A DNA stretch of 64,000 bases from Enterobacter asburiae (GTDB lineage Bacteria; Pseudomonadota; Gammaproteobacteria; Enterobacterales; Enterobacteriaceae): the NCBI RefSeq assembly GCF_021440515.1, contig NZ_JAKCMV010000036.1, positions 1 to 64,000 of the forward strand, written 5' to 3'. A program made the translations under genes and the position numbers. Under the pieces are notes generated by a model. It had not been told where the DNA came from, ran no database searches, and saw nothing but the letters and a program-made list of their open reading frames with translations. Within the stretch, counting starts at the first letter, position 1; each line of letters starts with the position of its first letter. Shown here piece after piece: positions 45,183-53,959 of the stretch.

Positions 45183-45202
45183 GGGGAGCCAGACGGCTCC
45201 CC
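45183..45202. terminator. Hairpin after fbp
   Basis: GGGGAGCC-AGAC-GGCTCCCC, 12 bases after the fbp stop. No strong T run follows, so termination may be partial. Confidence 0.65.
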
Positions 45203-45310
45203 AACTCATTTATATATTTTAACGTATAAATGAATATAAAAATGACGCTTTAATTCAATTCGCCACTCCTGCATTATTTTAAACAGTTAATTAAGTATTA
45301 CTGGAGCATC

Positions 45311-45673
45311 ATGGTGATGAAGAATTTTTCACGAGCTAATACCGGCATCGATTTAAATCTTATTCCTGTTTTTATCGAAGTGGTCAGATGCGGCAGCATG
45401 GCGAAAGCCTCTGTACGCCTGGAGATGTCACGCCCGGCGGTCAGTCTGGCGCTAAAGCGCTTTAATCAGCTGTTTGCCGAACCTTTATTTGTGCGTAAAG
45501 GTTTATATCTTGAGCCCACGGATAAAGCATTAGCCTTAACCAGCTCGTTGGAATTATTAATTAGCAACATTCACGATAATATTGGCGAGTTTAATTCAGC
45601 GGTAAATAAAACCCTGGCACAGACTGCGCCAGGGCTGGATATGACAATTAAACAGCCTGAGCCGTTAATTTAA
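45311..45673 (+). CDS. LysR-family protein reduced to its DNA-binding half
   Basis: 120 residues (an ATG at 45317 is an alternative start). Residues about 12-75 form a complete LysR winged helix (LNLIPVFIEVVRCGSMAKASVRLEMSRPAVSLALKRF, LFVRKGLYLEPTDKA) plus part of the linker helix; LysR proteins are usually about 300 residues and the effector domain is absent. The last 15 or so codons run over the terminator of the opposite chemoreceptor gene and then into its 3' end, so the true gene may have lost its 3' part there. AT-rich compared with neighbours. Confidence 0.7.
   Translation: MVMKNFSRANTGIDLNLIPVFIEVVRCGSMAKASVRLEMSRPAVSLALKRFNQLFAEPLFVRKGLYLEPTDKALALTSSLELLISNIHDNIGEFNSAVNKTLAQTAPGLDMTIKQPEPLI
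45605..45634 (-). terminator. Terminator of the chemoreceptor gene
   Basis: On the - strand CCCTGGC (45628-45634) and GCCAGGG (45612-45618) form a stem followed by TTTTATT. It lies inside the LysR-fragment frame. Confidence 0.8.
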
Positions 45674-47216
45674 ATGAGGCCATCGCCTCCATCAGCTCAC
45701 GGGACTGCTCTTCAAGCGAACGCGTCGCGGCAGAGGATTGCTGCACCAGCGCCGCATTTTGCTGGGCCGTTTCGTCCATCTGGTTCACCGCGATGTTAAC
45801 CTGCTCAATGCCGCGGCTCTGCTCCTGGGACGCGGTAGCGATCTCGTGCATCAGTTTGGTCATGCGCAGCACTTCGGTGGCAATTTCATCCATTGTCTCA
45901 CCCGCCTGCTGCGCCAGCTCGCTCCCCTCGTTGACGTGCGTCTGAGAGTCGCTGATCAGCGTGCGGATCTCTTTCGCGGCGTCGGCGCTGCGGCTGGCAA
46001 GGTTACGCACCTCGCCGGCCACGACCGCAAAGCCGCGCCCCTGCTCGCCCGCGCGCGCCGCTTCCACCGAGGCGTTTAGCGCCAGAATGTTGGTCTGGAA
46101 GGCTATGCCGTCAATCACGCTAAGAATGTCGGCGATACGCGCCGAACTGCCGGAGATATCGCGCATCTTTTCAATCACGTAGCAGACCATTTCGCTGCCG
46201 TGATCGGCGGTATCGGACACCGCTTTCGCCATCTGGTGCGCCTGCTGGGCGTTGTCGGCGTTTTGTTTCACCGTGGCGGTGATCTCTTCCATGCTCGCGG
46301 CGGTTTGCTCAAGGGACGTAGCGGTAGATTCCGTGCGCTGGGCGAGGTTCATGTTCCCCGCCGTCAGCTCGCGGCTGCCGGTATCGATCTGCGAGCTGGC
46401 GTCGCGCACGCGCAGCACCGACCCCATCAGGGACTGGCGCATCTCTTCGATGGCCGCGTTGAGGCGGTTAAACTCCTGGCTCGCCGGGGCGTTGAGGGCA
46501 TGGGTTAAATCCCCCGCCGCCACGTGCTCCAGCTGGGCAATCGAGGCTGAAAGCGGGTTGAGCAGCATATGGCGCAGCACCAGCCAGGCCAGCACGATAA
46601 TGGCGGCGGTCAACAGCGCCGCCACCACGATCAGGATCAGCACCCGGGTTTTGCTCGCCTGTACGGCCTTCACTTCCGCTTTACCGCGCGCTTCGCTCCA
46701 GGCCTGGAACGCCTGCATGTCGTTATCAAACTGCTTCGCCACCGGGATCAGACGGTTCTCCAGCAGATCGTAATAGCCGTCGGCGCTCTGCTCGTTCAGC
46801 GCCTTGCGCATCGGGTCGATCCCCTGCTGATTGTAGGCGGTCAGGCTCACGGCGACCTTGTCGAGAAGCTGCTGCCCCTCGGGATCGGCCACGCCGCCGT
46901 CGATCACGCGCTTGAGCGTTTTCTGCGCCTGGTCGAACTCCTGATTGATGGTTTTCACCGATTTCGCCGCATCGTCCAGCATCCCGATCTCCATCATCCG
47001 GACGGCCTGACCGGCCTCGTTGCGCGCGCGCAAAATCAGCGTATAGCCTGAGTTAAGCTGCACCATCTGCTCACCCTGAAGGTGGTTGATGCGCTGAAGC
47101 GAAGAGGAACTTTGTGTGAGGGCATAAATACCAATGCCGCTGACAATCAGCAGCAGAAGGGTCATAACGGCCAGTAAAGAGAGCAAGCCGGTACGAATCG
47201 ATAGCGTTTTCAGCAT
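45648..47216 (-). CDS. Methyl-accepting chemotaxis protein
   Basis: 522 residues. Membrane segments at about 10-32 and 190-212 flank a Tar-like four-helix ligand domain with ILRARNEAGQAVRMM, in which Arg residues would face an amino-acid ligand; HAMP (about 213-265) and the signalling domain follow with the invariant hairpin GIAFQTNILALNASVEAARAGEQGRGFAVVA. The C-terminus ends FKLTAQAV and lacks the NWETF pentapeptide that tethers CheR and CheB in Tsr and Tar. Ligand unknown. Confidence 0.92.
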   Translation of the reverse strand: MLKTLSIRTGLLSLLAVMTLLLLIVSGIGIYALTQSSSSLQRINHLQGEQMVQLNSGYTLILRARNEAGQAVRMMEIGMLDDAAKSVKTINQEFDQAQKTLKRVIDGGVADPEGQQLLDKVAVSLTAYNQQGIDPMRKALNEQSADGYYDLLENRLIPVAKQFDNDMQAFQAWSEARGKAEVKAVQASKTRVLILIVVAALLTAAIIVLAWLVLRHMLLNPLSASIAQLEHVAAGDLTHALNAPASQEFNRLNAAIEEMRQSLMGSVLRVRDASSQIDTGSRELTAGNMNLAQRTESTATSLEQTAASMEEITATVKQNADNAQQAHQMAKAVSDTADHGSEMVCYVIEKMRDISGSSARIADILSVIDGIAFQTNILALNASVEAARAGEQGRGFAVVAGEVRNLASRSADAAKEIRTLISDSQTHVNEGSELAQQAGETMDEIATEVLRMTKLMHEIATASQEQSRGIEQVNIAVNQMDETAQQNAALVQQSSAATRSLEEQSRELMEAMASFKLTAQAV

Positions 47217-47260
47217 GATGTTATTTCCGGTAGCGAGAGACTTCTTGGCATAAAAGAAGA

Positions 47261-47288
47261 GTATCGGCCGCTACCGGCTATAACTTTA
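47261..47288 (-). promoter_or_regulatory. Sigma-28 (FliA) type promoter of the chemoreceptor
   Basis: TAAAGTTA (47281-47288) and GCCGATAC (47261-47268) on the - strand, 12 bases apart. Consensus is TAAAGTTT-N11-GCCGATAA. This ties the receptor to flagellar class 3 expression. Confidence 0.7.
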
Positions 47289-47310
47289 TACGTTAAGCAA
47301 TTTCAGCGTG

Positions 47311-48312
47311 TTATCGCTCTGTTATTGATGTGTTCACGCGCGTGACAGGCGAGCTTTGGCGGTTCTCCCAGAGCACCGTCAGGCCGCGTTGCAGGGCGAT
47401 AAAGATGAACAATAAAATGCCGATGGCGATTTTGGTCCACCAGGAGCTGAGGGTGCCGTCAAAGTTGATATAGGTCTGGATCAGCCCCTGTATCGCCACG
47501 CCAAACAGGGTGCCGAGCACCGTCCCGACCCCGCCGCTCAGCAGCGTGCCGCCAATCACCACCGAGGCAATCGCGTCCAGCTCCACGCCAACGCCCGCCA
47601 GCGCGTAGCCCGCCTGGGTATAAATCGAGAAGACAATGCCCGCCAGCGTCGCCAGCCCGGTCGAAAGCATGTAAATGCGAATGGTGGTGCTGCGGGTGGA
47701 GATCCCCATCAGGTTCGCCGAGGTGGCGCTGCCGCCAATGGCGTAGACCTGATTGCCAAACCGGGTGCGGTGGGCGAGGAAGATACCGATAACCACCACG
47801 CCGAGCATCAGCAGCCCCATCGCGCTCAGACGGCCGCCGCCGGGGATTTTCCACGCCAGGCTTGAAAGGGTGTCGTAGATCGGGTGGTTAATCGGGATCG
47901 ACTCTTCCGACACCAGGTAGCTGACGCCGCGCAGGAAGAACATCCCGGCGAGCGTGATGATAAAGGCCGGGATTTTCAGGGCGTCGATCAGCAGTCCCAT
48001 AAAAGCGCCAAACGCGCAGCCCATCACCAGCACCAGCGGGAAGGCCAGCAGCGGCGAAATGCCCCAGAAGCCGATCGCTTTCGCAAGAAACACGCCGGTA
48101 AAGGCGATCACCGAGCCGACCGACAGGTCAATCCCGCCGGAGAGGATCACAAAGGTCATGCCGACGGCGATGATGCCGAGGAAGGCGTTATCCGTCAGGA
48201 TGTTGCAGATCACGCGCGTGGAGGCGAAGCCGGGGAACTGGGTCAGGCAGTAGAGATAGCCCAGCACAAACACGCCCAGCGTGATCATCAGTGGCAAATT
48301 ACGTTTTATCAT
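47311..48312 (-). CDS. yjfF: Galactofuranose ABC permease YjfF
   Basis: 333 residues, BPD_transp_2 / AraH-type permease with about ten membrane helices and SGGIDLSVGSVIAF. Start at MIKRNLPL (48312) overlaps the end of ytfT by 14 bases. With YtfT it forms the membrane pore of the galactofuranose importer. Confidence 0.95.
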   Translation of the reverse strand: MIKRNLPLMITLGVFVLGYLYCLTQFPGFASTRVICNILTDNAFLGIIAVGMTFVILSGGIDLSVGSVIAFTGVFLAKAIGFWGISPLLAFPLVLVMGCAFGAFMGLLIDALKIPAFIITLAGMFFLRGVSYLVSEESIPINHPIYDTLSSLAWKIPGGGRLSAMGLLMLGVVVIGIFLAHRTRFGNQVYAIGGSATSANLMGISTRSTTIRIYMLSTGLATLAGIVFSIYTQAGYALAGVGVELDAIASVVIGGTLLSGGVGTVLGTLFGVAIQGLIQTYINFDGTLSSWWTKIAIGILLFIFIALQRGLTVLWENRQSSPVTRVNTSITER

Positions 48313-49321
48313 GACCGCGTATCCCCTTAACAATGCTGATAAAGCGCGGCGACTGAACGATCAGCACGCAGAGCACGACCACCGCTTTGACCACCTGATT
48401 CAGCTCCGGCTGGAAGCCCGAAAGCAAAATCCCGGTGTTCATCCCCTGAATAATCAGCGCGCCAATCACCGACAGCAGCAGGTTGAAGCGCCCGCCCATC
48501 AGCGAACCGCCGCCAATGACGACCGCCAGGATCGCATCCAGCTCCAGCCAGAGTCCGGCGTTGTTGGCATCGGCGCCGCGAATATCCGCCGCCACAATCA
48601 CCCCGGCAATGGCGGCACAAACCCCGCTCAGCACGTAGGTGAGCATCACCATCAGGCGGGTGTTGACCCCGGCGTTTCGCGCGGCGCGGATGTTGATCCC
48701 CACCGCTTCGATAAACATGCCGAGCGCCGTTTTGCGGGTAAAGAGCCAGAACACCACCAGCGTTACCAGGGCGATAATCACCGGGGTCGGGAAGTAGAGG
48801 AATTTGCCGCTGCCGATCCACGCCAGCTCCGGCGAGTTAAAGGTGACGATCTGCCCCGAGGTGATCAGCTGCGCGACGCCGCGCCCGGCCACCATCAGGA
48901 TCAGGGTGGCGACAAACGGCTGGATCTTGAGTACCGCCACCAGAATGCCGTTCCACAGCCCCGCCAGCACGCCCGTGCCGAGCGCGGCCAGCAGCACCAC
49001 CGGCAGGCTGTGCCCGGCCACGGTCATGGAGGCGGCGGTGGCACCGGCAATCGCCATCACCGCGCCAACGGAGAGGTCAATCCCGCCGGTGGCAATGACC
49101 AGCGTCATACCAATTGCCAGCAGCGCCACGGGGGCTGCGCGGTTAAGAATGTCGATCGGGCTGCCAAACAGCCGCCCGTCCTGCACGATAATCTGGAAGA
49201 AGTGCGGCGAGACGAGGCTATCCACCACCAGCACTAGCAGCAGGGCAATGATTTGCGGCGTGCCGGTTGGCCAGCTGAAGCGGCGCTTCGGCTCCCCGGT
49301 TTGCGAGAGAGAACGGGACAT
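48299..49321 (-). CDS. ytfT: Galactofuranose ABC permease YtfT
   Basis: 340 residues, paralogue of YjfF with ATGGIDLSVGAVMAIAG. Start at MSRSLSQTGEPKRRFSW (49321), 13 bases after ytfR. Complete and uninterrupted here. Confidence 0.95.
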   Translation of the reverse strand: MSRSLSQTGEPKRRFSWPTGTPQIIALLLVLVVDSLVSPHFFQIIVQDGRLFGSPIDILNRAAPVALLAIGMTLVIATGGIDLSVGAVMAIAGATAASMTVAGHSLPVVLLAALGTGVLAGLWNGILVAVLKIQPFVATLILMVAGRGVAQLITSGQIVTFNSPELAWIGSGKFLYFPTPVIIALVTLVVFWLFTRKTALGMFIEAVGINIRAARNAGVNTRLMVMLTYVLSGVCAAIAGVIVAADIRGADANNAGLWLELDAILAVVIGGGSLMGGRFNLLLSVIGALIIQGMNTGILLSGFQPELNQVVKAVVVLCVLIVQSPRFISIVKGIRGHDKT

Positions 49322-49334
49322 CACGGGTGACTCC

Positions 49335-50837
49335 TTATGCCGCAATGGCATTCATGATCGCCGGAACCGACAGCTTATCCAGCGGGATCTCTGCCACCTG
49401 CTTGCGATCGCGCATGATGATGACGCGATCCGCATACCCCACCAGCTCCTCAAGCTCGGACGAAATGACCAGCAGCGCCAGGCCGTCGGCGCAGAGCGTT
49501 TCAATCAGGCGGATAATTTCGGCGTGCGCGCCTACGTCGATCCCGCGCGTGGGCTCGTCGAGGATCAGGAACTGCGGTTTGGTCAGCAGCCAGCGGGAGA
49601 GCAGCACCTTCTGCTGGTTGCCGCCCGAGAGAAACTCAATCGGCTGTTCCGCGCTCGGGGTACGGATCCCCAGCTGGCGGATGAAGCGCTCGGCAATCGC
49701 GTTTTGCTCTTTGCGGGGGATCGGACGAAGCCAGCCGCGCTGGGCCTGCAACGCCAGAATGATATTTTCCCGCACCGAGGCGGCGGCAATAATGCCGTCC
49801 GTTTTCCTGTCTTCCGGGCAAAAGCCGATGCCGAGACAGGAGGCCTGATGCGGCGATCGCAGGGCGTGCGGCTTGCCCTTGATCAGCGCCGTCCCGCTGT
49901 CGGCAGGCTTGATCCCGAAGATCACCTCGGCGGTTTCGGTTCGCCCGGACCCCAGCAGCCCCGCCAGCCCGACAATCTCACCCGGGCGCACCTCAAGGCT
50001 GAACGGGGAGATGATCCCTTTTTTGCCGAAGTCGCTGAACGCGGCCACGGGCTTATCGCTCAGCAGCGTGCGGCCCGCGCGCTGAAGCGCGTTGGTTTCC
50101 AGCTCGCGGCCCAGCATCATTTTGACCAGCTCGATCTGCGGCAGCTCGCGGGTTTCGCGACAGCCGACAAAGCTGCCGTTGCGCAGTACGGTAATGCGAT
50201 CGCTGACCTCGTAAACCTGATCGAGGAAGTGGGTGACGAAGATCAGGCTGACCCCCTGATCGCGCAGCTGGCGCATCAGGGTGAAGAGCATCTCCACCTC
50301 CTGGGTATCCAGGCTGGCGGTGGGTTCGTCGAGGATCAGCACTTTGGCCGAGAGATCGATAGCCCGACAGATCGCCACGATCTGCTGCATCGCCACCGAA
50401 AAGCGGTTCAGCGGCTCGCGCACGTCGAGGGAGAAGCCGTAAGAGGCCATCAGTTTGGTCGCCCGCGCCTCCATCTCTTTGCGCCGCAGCAGGCCGAAGC
50501 GCTTCGGCTCGCGGCCAATAAACAGGTTATCGGCCACCGACATGTTCGGCAGCAGGTTAACTTCCTGGTACACCGTCCCGATGCCAAGCTGCTGGGCGTG
50601 GGCGGTGTTTTTGGGCGAAATGGCGTTGCCTTCGAGCCAGATGGTGCCGCGATCGGCGTGATAGACGCCGGTCAGGGCTTTGATCAGCGTGGATTTTCCC
50701 GCGCCGTTTTCACCCAACAGCGCCATGATTTCGCCCCGACGCAGGCTGAAATCGACGTTATCCAGCGCTTTGACGCCGGGAAAGAATTTACTCAAGCCCT
50801 CTGTGCGGAGGATTTCCTGGTGTTGTGCGGTGGTCAT
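49335..50837 (-). CDS. ytfR: Galactofuranose ABC ATPase YtfR
   Basis: 500 residues with two fused ATPase domains, the sugar-importer (RbsA/AraG) type. First Walker A GENGAGKSTL, signature of the second half LSGGNQQKVLLSRWL, Walker B LILDEPTRGIDVG. Start MTTAQHQEILRTEGL (50837) gives the E. coli length; the frame runs 36 codons upstream over the REP element. Confidence 0.96.
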   Translation of the reverse strand: MTTAQHQEILRTEGLSKFFPGVKALDNVDFSLRRGEIMALLGENGAGKSTLIKALTGVYHADRGTIWLEGNAISPKNTAHAQQLGIGTVYQEVNLLPNMSVADNLFIGREPKRFGLLRRKEMEARATKLMASYGFSLDVREPLNRFSVAMQQIVAICRAIDLSAKVLILDEPTASLDTQEVEMLFTLMRQLRDQGVSLIFVTHFLDQVYEVSDRITVLRNGSFVGCRETRELPQIELVKMMLGRELETNALQRAGRTLLSDKPVAAFSDFGKKGIISPFSLEVRPGEIVGLAGLLGSGRTETAEVIFGIKPADSGTALIKGKPHALRSPHQASCLGIGFCPEDRKTDGIIAAASVRENIILALQAQRGWLRPIPRKEQNAIAERFIRQLGIRTPSAEQPIEFLSGGNQQKVLLSRWLLTKPQFLILDEPTRGIDVGAHAEIIRLIETLCADGLALLVISSELEELVGYADRVIIMRDRKQVAEIPLDKLSVPAIMNAIAA

Positions 50838-50858
50838 GGTTTTCCTCCCCTGCATCAA

Positions 50859-50931
50859 GCCGGATGACGCTACGCTTATCCGGCCTACAAAAGCGCGAAT
50901 CGTAGGCCGGGTAAGCGCAGCGCCACCCGGC
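50859..50931. repeat. BIME: two inverted REP units
   Basis: GCCGGATGACGCTACGCTTA...CGGCCTAC (50859-50887) and GTAGGCCGGGTAAGCGCAGC...CCCGGC (50902-50931) face each other between ytfQ and ytfR. Such elements stabilise the upstream message, here that of the abundant binding protein. Confidence 0.92.
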
Positions 50932-50941
50932 AATTTCTGGC

Positions 50942-51898
50942 TCAATAACCCATATTTTTCTTCTTCTCTAACTCTTCTTTTGCCGTGTCCGGCAGATAGA
51001 GCGTCGATTTGGTGACGGTGACTTTCTCAGGCATCGTGCCGTCTTTTTTGAATTCCTCCAGCGCGTCGAACGCCGGGCCAGCCATGTTTGGCGTCAGCTC
51101 CACGCTGGCGTTGGCTTCGCCGTCGATCATCGCTTTATAGATATCCGGTACGCCGTCGATAGATCCGGTGAGGATATCTTTGCCCGGCTTCAGGCCCGCC
51201 TCTTTGATGGCCTGGATCGCGCCAATCACCATGTCGTCGTTATGGGCGTAAACCATGCAGATGTTCTTGCCGTTGTTTTCCGCTTTGATAAAGCTTTCCA
51301 TGACCTCTTTACCCTTGCTGCGGGTGAAGTCGCCGGACTGGGAGCGGATAATCTTGATGTTTGGGGATTTCGCGATGGCTTCAGCGAACCCTTTCTTACG
51401 GTCAATCGCCACGCTCGCGCCAACGGTGCCTTGCAGCTCAACGACGTTACAAGGCTTGCCGTCCACCTGCTTCACCAGCCACTCGCCGATCAGCTGGCCT
51501 TCAAGCACGTTGTTGGCGGTAACGGTGGTCATATAGAGAGATTTGTCTTTTACATCGATGGAACGATCGAGCAGGAAGACCGGAATTTCAGCATCTTTGG
51601 CCTCTTTCAGTACCGGCTCCCAGCCCGTGGCAACCACCGGGGCAATGAAGATCGCATCCACGCCCTGCGCGATGAAGGAACGCACCGCTTTGATCTGGTT
51701 TTCCTGCTTCTGCTGACCATCTGCGATTTTCAGCGTGATGCCGCGTTTCTGGGCCTCGCTTTTCGCAACGTTGGTCTCAGCCGCGCGCCAGCCGGATTCA
51801 GAGCCGACCTGCGAAAATCCTACGGTTAAAGGTGCGGCCATCGCCATAGACGACATGGCTGCCGAAACTGCTGTGACAAGAAGTAAGCGCTTCCACAT
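50942..51898 (-). CDS. ytfQ: Galactofuranose-binding periplasmic protein YtfQ
   Basis: 318 residues with a 21-residue signal peptide (ending MAMA). Peripla_BP_4 domain: TVGFSQVGSESGWRAAETN, IFIAPVVATGW, YAHNDDMVIGAIQAIKEAG. It captures galactofuranose for YtfRT-YjfF. First gene of the operon; regulatory sites lie in the 308-base gap to ppa. Confidence 0.96.
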   Translation of the reverse strand: MWKRLLLVTAVSAAMSSMAMAAPLTVGFSQVGSESGWRAAETNVAKSEAQKRGITLKIADGQQKQENQIKAVRSFIAQGVDAIFIAPVVATGWEPVLKEAKDAEIPVFLLDRSIDVKDKSLYMTTVTANNVLEGQLIGEWLVKQVDGKPCNVVELQGTVGASVAIDRKKGFAEAIAKSPNIKIIRSQSGDFTRSKGKEVMESFIKAENNGKNICMVYAHNDDMVIGAIQAIKEAGLKPGKDILTGSIDGVPDIYKAMIDGEANASVELTPNMAGPAFDALEEFKKDGTMPEKVTVTKSTLYLPDTAKEELEKKKNMGY

Positions 51899-51967
51899 AT
51901 GAACGTCCTCGTAGGGTGTTTATTGTTGGTTAAAAGATGTTCTGCGGGAAAACTATAGACAATGCGA

Positions 51968-51990
51968 GATGTAACGGATTGCGTTACATC
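51968..51990. promoter_or_regulatory. 23-bp inverted repeat upstream of ytfQ
   Basis: GATGTAACG-GATTG-CGTTACATC, two perfect 9-base arms, about 70-90 bases before the ytfQ start, near the expected promoter. I cannot assign a regulator. Confidence 0.5.
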
Positions 51991-52027
51991 ACACTTCGGA
52001 AAAGTGAATGAAACGTTAATCACAAGT

Positions 52028-52043
52028 TTGTAATCGCTTTCAT
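52028..52043 (-). promoter_or_regulatory. GalR/GalS-like operator of ytfQ
   Basis: TTGTAATCGCTTTCAT matches the consensus GTGKAANCGNTTNCAC at 14 of 16 positions. GalR control of ytfQ is known in E. coli. Confidence 0.6.
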
Positions 52044-52138
52044 TTCAGCATTTAAAATGCGGCTGAGTTTATGGATTTTCCTGTCATCAGAAGGGACTGA
52101 AAATGGTCATCGAGGGCGGGAGAGAGCGAAAACAAGCG

Positions 52139-52166
52139 AAGACATTCAGCGCCAGTTGGCTATAAT
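52139..52166 (+). promoter_or_regulatory. Promoter of ppa
   Basis: A perfect TATAAT (52161-52166) with AAGACA (52139-52144) 16 bases upstream; the -35 is weak. Confidence 0.6.
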
Positions 52167-52206
52167 ACTCGCCACTTGTTTACCATACATTTTAAAGGAT
52201 ACAGAC

Positions 52207-52737
52207 ATGAGCTTACTCAACGTCCCTGCGGGTAAAGAACTGCCAGAAGACATCTACGTTGTTATCGAAATCCCGGCTAACGCAGATCCTATCAAATACG
52301 AAGTGGACAAAGAGAGCGGCGCACTGTTCGTTGACCGTTTCATGTCTACCGCCATGTTCTACCCATGCAACTACGGCTACATCAACCACACCCTGTCTCT
52401 GGACGGTGACCCGGTTGACGTGCTGGTCCCAACCCCGTACCCGCTGGAGCCAGGCTCAGTGATCCGCTGCCGTCCGGTTGGCGTACTGAAAATGACCGAC
52501 GAATCCGGTGAAGATGCGAAACTGGTTGCGGTACCGCACACCAAGCTGAGCAAAGAGTACGATCACATTAAAGATGTGAACGACCTGCCAGAACTGCTGA
52601 AAGCGCAGATCACTCACTTCTTCGAGCACTACAAAGACCTCGAAAAAGGCAAATGGGTTAAAGTTGACGGCTGGGACAACGCAGAAGCTGCAAAAGCAGA
52701 AATCATCGCGTCGTTCGAGCGTGCTGCTAAGAAGTAA
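52207..52737 (+). CDS. ppa: Inorganic pyrophosphatase
   Basis: 176 residues, family I. It hydrolyses PPi to drive biosynthesis. The metal motif DGDPVDVLV and the Lys/Tyr/Asp residues in [14 protein letters not shown] are intact. The start [15 protein letters not shown] (52207) follows AAAGGATACAGAC; the frame extends 50 codons further upstream without a signal. Confidence 0.98.
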   Translation: MSLLNVPAGKELPEDIYVVIEIPANADPIKYEVDKESGALFVDRFMSTAMFYPCNYGYINHTLSLDGDPVDVLVPTPYPLEPGSVIRCRPVGVLKMTDESGEDAKLVAVPHTKLSKEYDHIKDVNDLPELLKAQITHFFEHYKDLEKGKWVKVDGWDNAEAAKAEIIASFERAAKK

Positions 52738-52755
52738 TTCTTACTGCTGAATACG

Positions 52756-52780
52756 AAGCCCCGCGAGTCGGGGCTTTTTT
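52756..52780 (+). terminator. Terminator of ppa
   Basis: AAGCCCCG-CGAGT-CGGGGCTT followed by T's to 52780. Confidence 0.93.
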
Positions 52781-52806
52781 GTGTGCATTACCCGGCCAGC
52801 CGCGCC

Positions 52807-53157
52807 TCACTGAACAATCGTCTGGAGCCGTAGCAGCACGTCTTCGACGGTTTCATCCGAGGCCACGCCAATACGCTTCGCCTGCCGCGCGCCCAAATCC
52901 ATCATCCGGATCTGGTTGATAAGGATCACGCCTTGAGCATCCCCTTCTTCACAAGCAAGCGGTACGCTAAAACCGGCGTAGCGGGCATAATTTCCCCCTT
53001 GCGTAATGGGTGCCACCAGCGTCATTCCCAGCTGATTGAACGCGCTGACGGAAAGCACCAGTGCGGGCCTGCTTATTCCTCTCTGTTCATGACCGCTGAC
53101 GGGATCAAAGCCGACCAGTACGATATCGCCCCGTTCAAAACAGGGGCGCTTTACCAT
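52807..53157 (-). CDS. chpB: MazF-family mRNA interferase toxin ChpB
   Basis: 116 residues, the length of E. coli ChpB, to which it is closely similar. FERGDIVLVGFDP, GHEQRGISRPALVLS (with the catalytic Arg) and VAPITQGG are the PemK/MazF signatures. It cleaves mRNA at ACA-type sites in E. coli. The gene overlaps the antitoxin gene by 7 bases and appears intact. Confidence 0.94.
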   Translation of the reverse strand: MVKRPCFERGDIVLVGFDPVSGHEQRGISRPALVLSVSAFNQLGMTLVAPITQGGNYARYAGFSVPLACEEGDAQGVILINQIRMMDLGARQAKRIGVASDETVEDVLLRLQTIVQ

Positions 53158-53402
53158 ACTTCATCACCTGCTGGCCCGGTTTTACCCCACACCTCCTGTT
53201 CACCCGTTTCAGGCGCTGAGAGATCGCACTGAGCCAACAGCTCATCAAGGGAATACTGTTTACTCACCGGAGTGAGCACTAACTGATTATTGACCACCTG
53301 AGCCTCCATACTCTGACCCGGTTTTAAACCGAGATCTTTCATCACCACGCCGGGAATGACCATACCTGCACTGTTTCCCCATTTCTTAATGGTTATACGC
53401 AT
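53151..53402 (-). CDS. chpS: MazE-family antitoxin ChpS
   Basis: 83 residues. AbrB/SpoVT-type DNA-binding fold RITIKKWGNSAGMVIPG, then an acidic C-terminal tail that covers the toxin (ending AGDEVW). The ATG at 53402 follows TTTTGGAGGCAACG; four further codons upstream are not needed. Confidence 0.94.
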   Translation of the reverse strand: MRITIKKWGNSAGMVIPGVVMKDLGLKPGQSMEAQVVNNQLVLTPVSKQYSLDELLAQCDLSAPETGEQEVWGKTGPAGDEVW

Positions 53403-53575
53403 CGTTGCCTCCAAAAGTTATACATAGTATAACCCGTTGAGGCGTGAGTGATGTTCTACGCGACAAAAAGTGTGAATACCAGCAGGGCGTAAAGGCAAAT
53501 GAGCAAAGCGGAAAGGGGCTCGAAAGAACAGGTAACGCGGGGATAATTTACAGACAAACCTGCGAAGCAGCGCGC

Positions 53576-53611
53576 AAAAAACAACGCCACCTTTCGGTGG
53601 CGTTGTTTTTT
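53576..53611. terminator. Bidirectional terminator near ytfP
   Basis: CAACGCCACC-TTTC-GGTGGCGTTG flanked by A run (53576-53581) and T run, ends ytfP on the - strand and anything from the + strand. Confidence 0.93.
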
Positions 53612-53612
53612 A

Positions 53613-53957
53613 TCAGTACTGGTCTCGATCCAGCCAGTTACCGCTTTCAATCAGCGTTAACCCTTCGACCGGACGTTGGTACACATACATCCATGCACTT
53701 CCGTACGGCGTCTGGATCAACCGGCGAGCGTATTCACCGCCCCTGGTGCGCAAGGCATCAAGTTCGGCGAGCGTGGCGTTATCAATTCGATAAACTTCCC
53801 CCTGTACCGTTCCGTTCCCCGGAACCGCGCCTGGATAGTGGCCCAGACTGTACAACTGGTAGTTTTCGATATTGTAATTTCCCAGCAACTGGGCGTTGGT
53901 CATCCAGTGGCTGTTGCCTTGCTTGGTTCGTAAACTGCCGTAAACAAATATTCGCAT
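53613..53957 (-). CDS. ytfP: Gamma-glutamylcyclotransferase-like protein YtfP
   Basis: 114 residues, GGCT/AIG2-like fold. MRIFVYGSLRTKQGN is the family signature; the acid residue expected for catalysis lies in RTRGGEYARR (Glu). The physiological substrate is not known. It lies 2 bases after tamB, at the end of the tamAB operon as in E. coli. Confidence 0.94.
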   Translation of the reverse strand: MRIFVYGSLRTKQGNSHWMTNAQLLGNYNIENYQLYSLGHYPGAVPGNGTVQGEVYRIDNATLAELDALRTRGGEYARRLIQTPYGSAWMYVYQRPVEGLTLIESGNWLDRDQY

Positions 53958-53959
53958 TG

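Larger units (their letters stand above)
51899..52206. other. Divergent control region ytfQ/ppa
   Basis: 308 bases without a gene. It holds a 23-bp palindrome (51968-51990), a GalR-like site (52028-52043) and the ppa promoter (52139-52166). A frame open upstream of ppa (from 52057) has no start signal and is not coding. Confidence 0.7.

Noticed and set aside
48804-50867. 687-codon + strand frame opposite ytfT/ytfR
   Set aside because: Antisense shadow of conserved ABC transporter genes.
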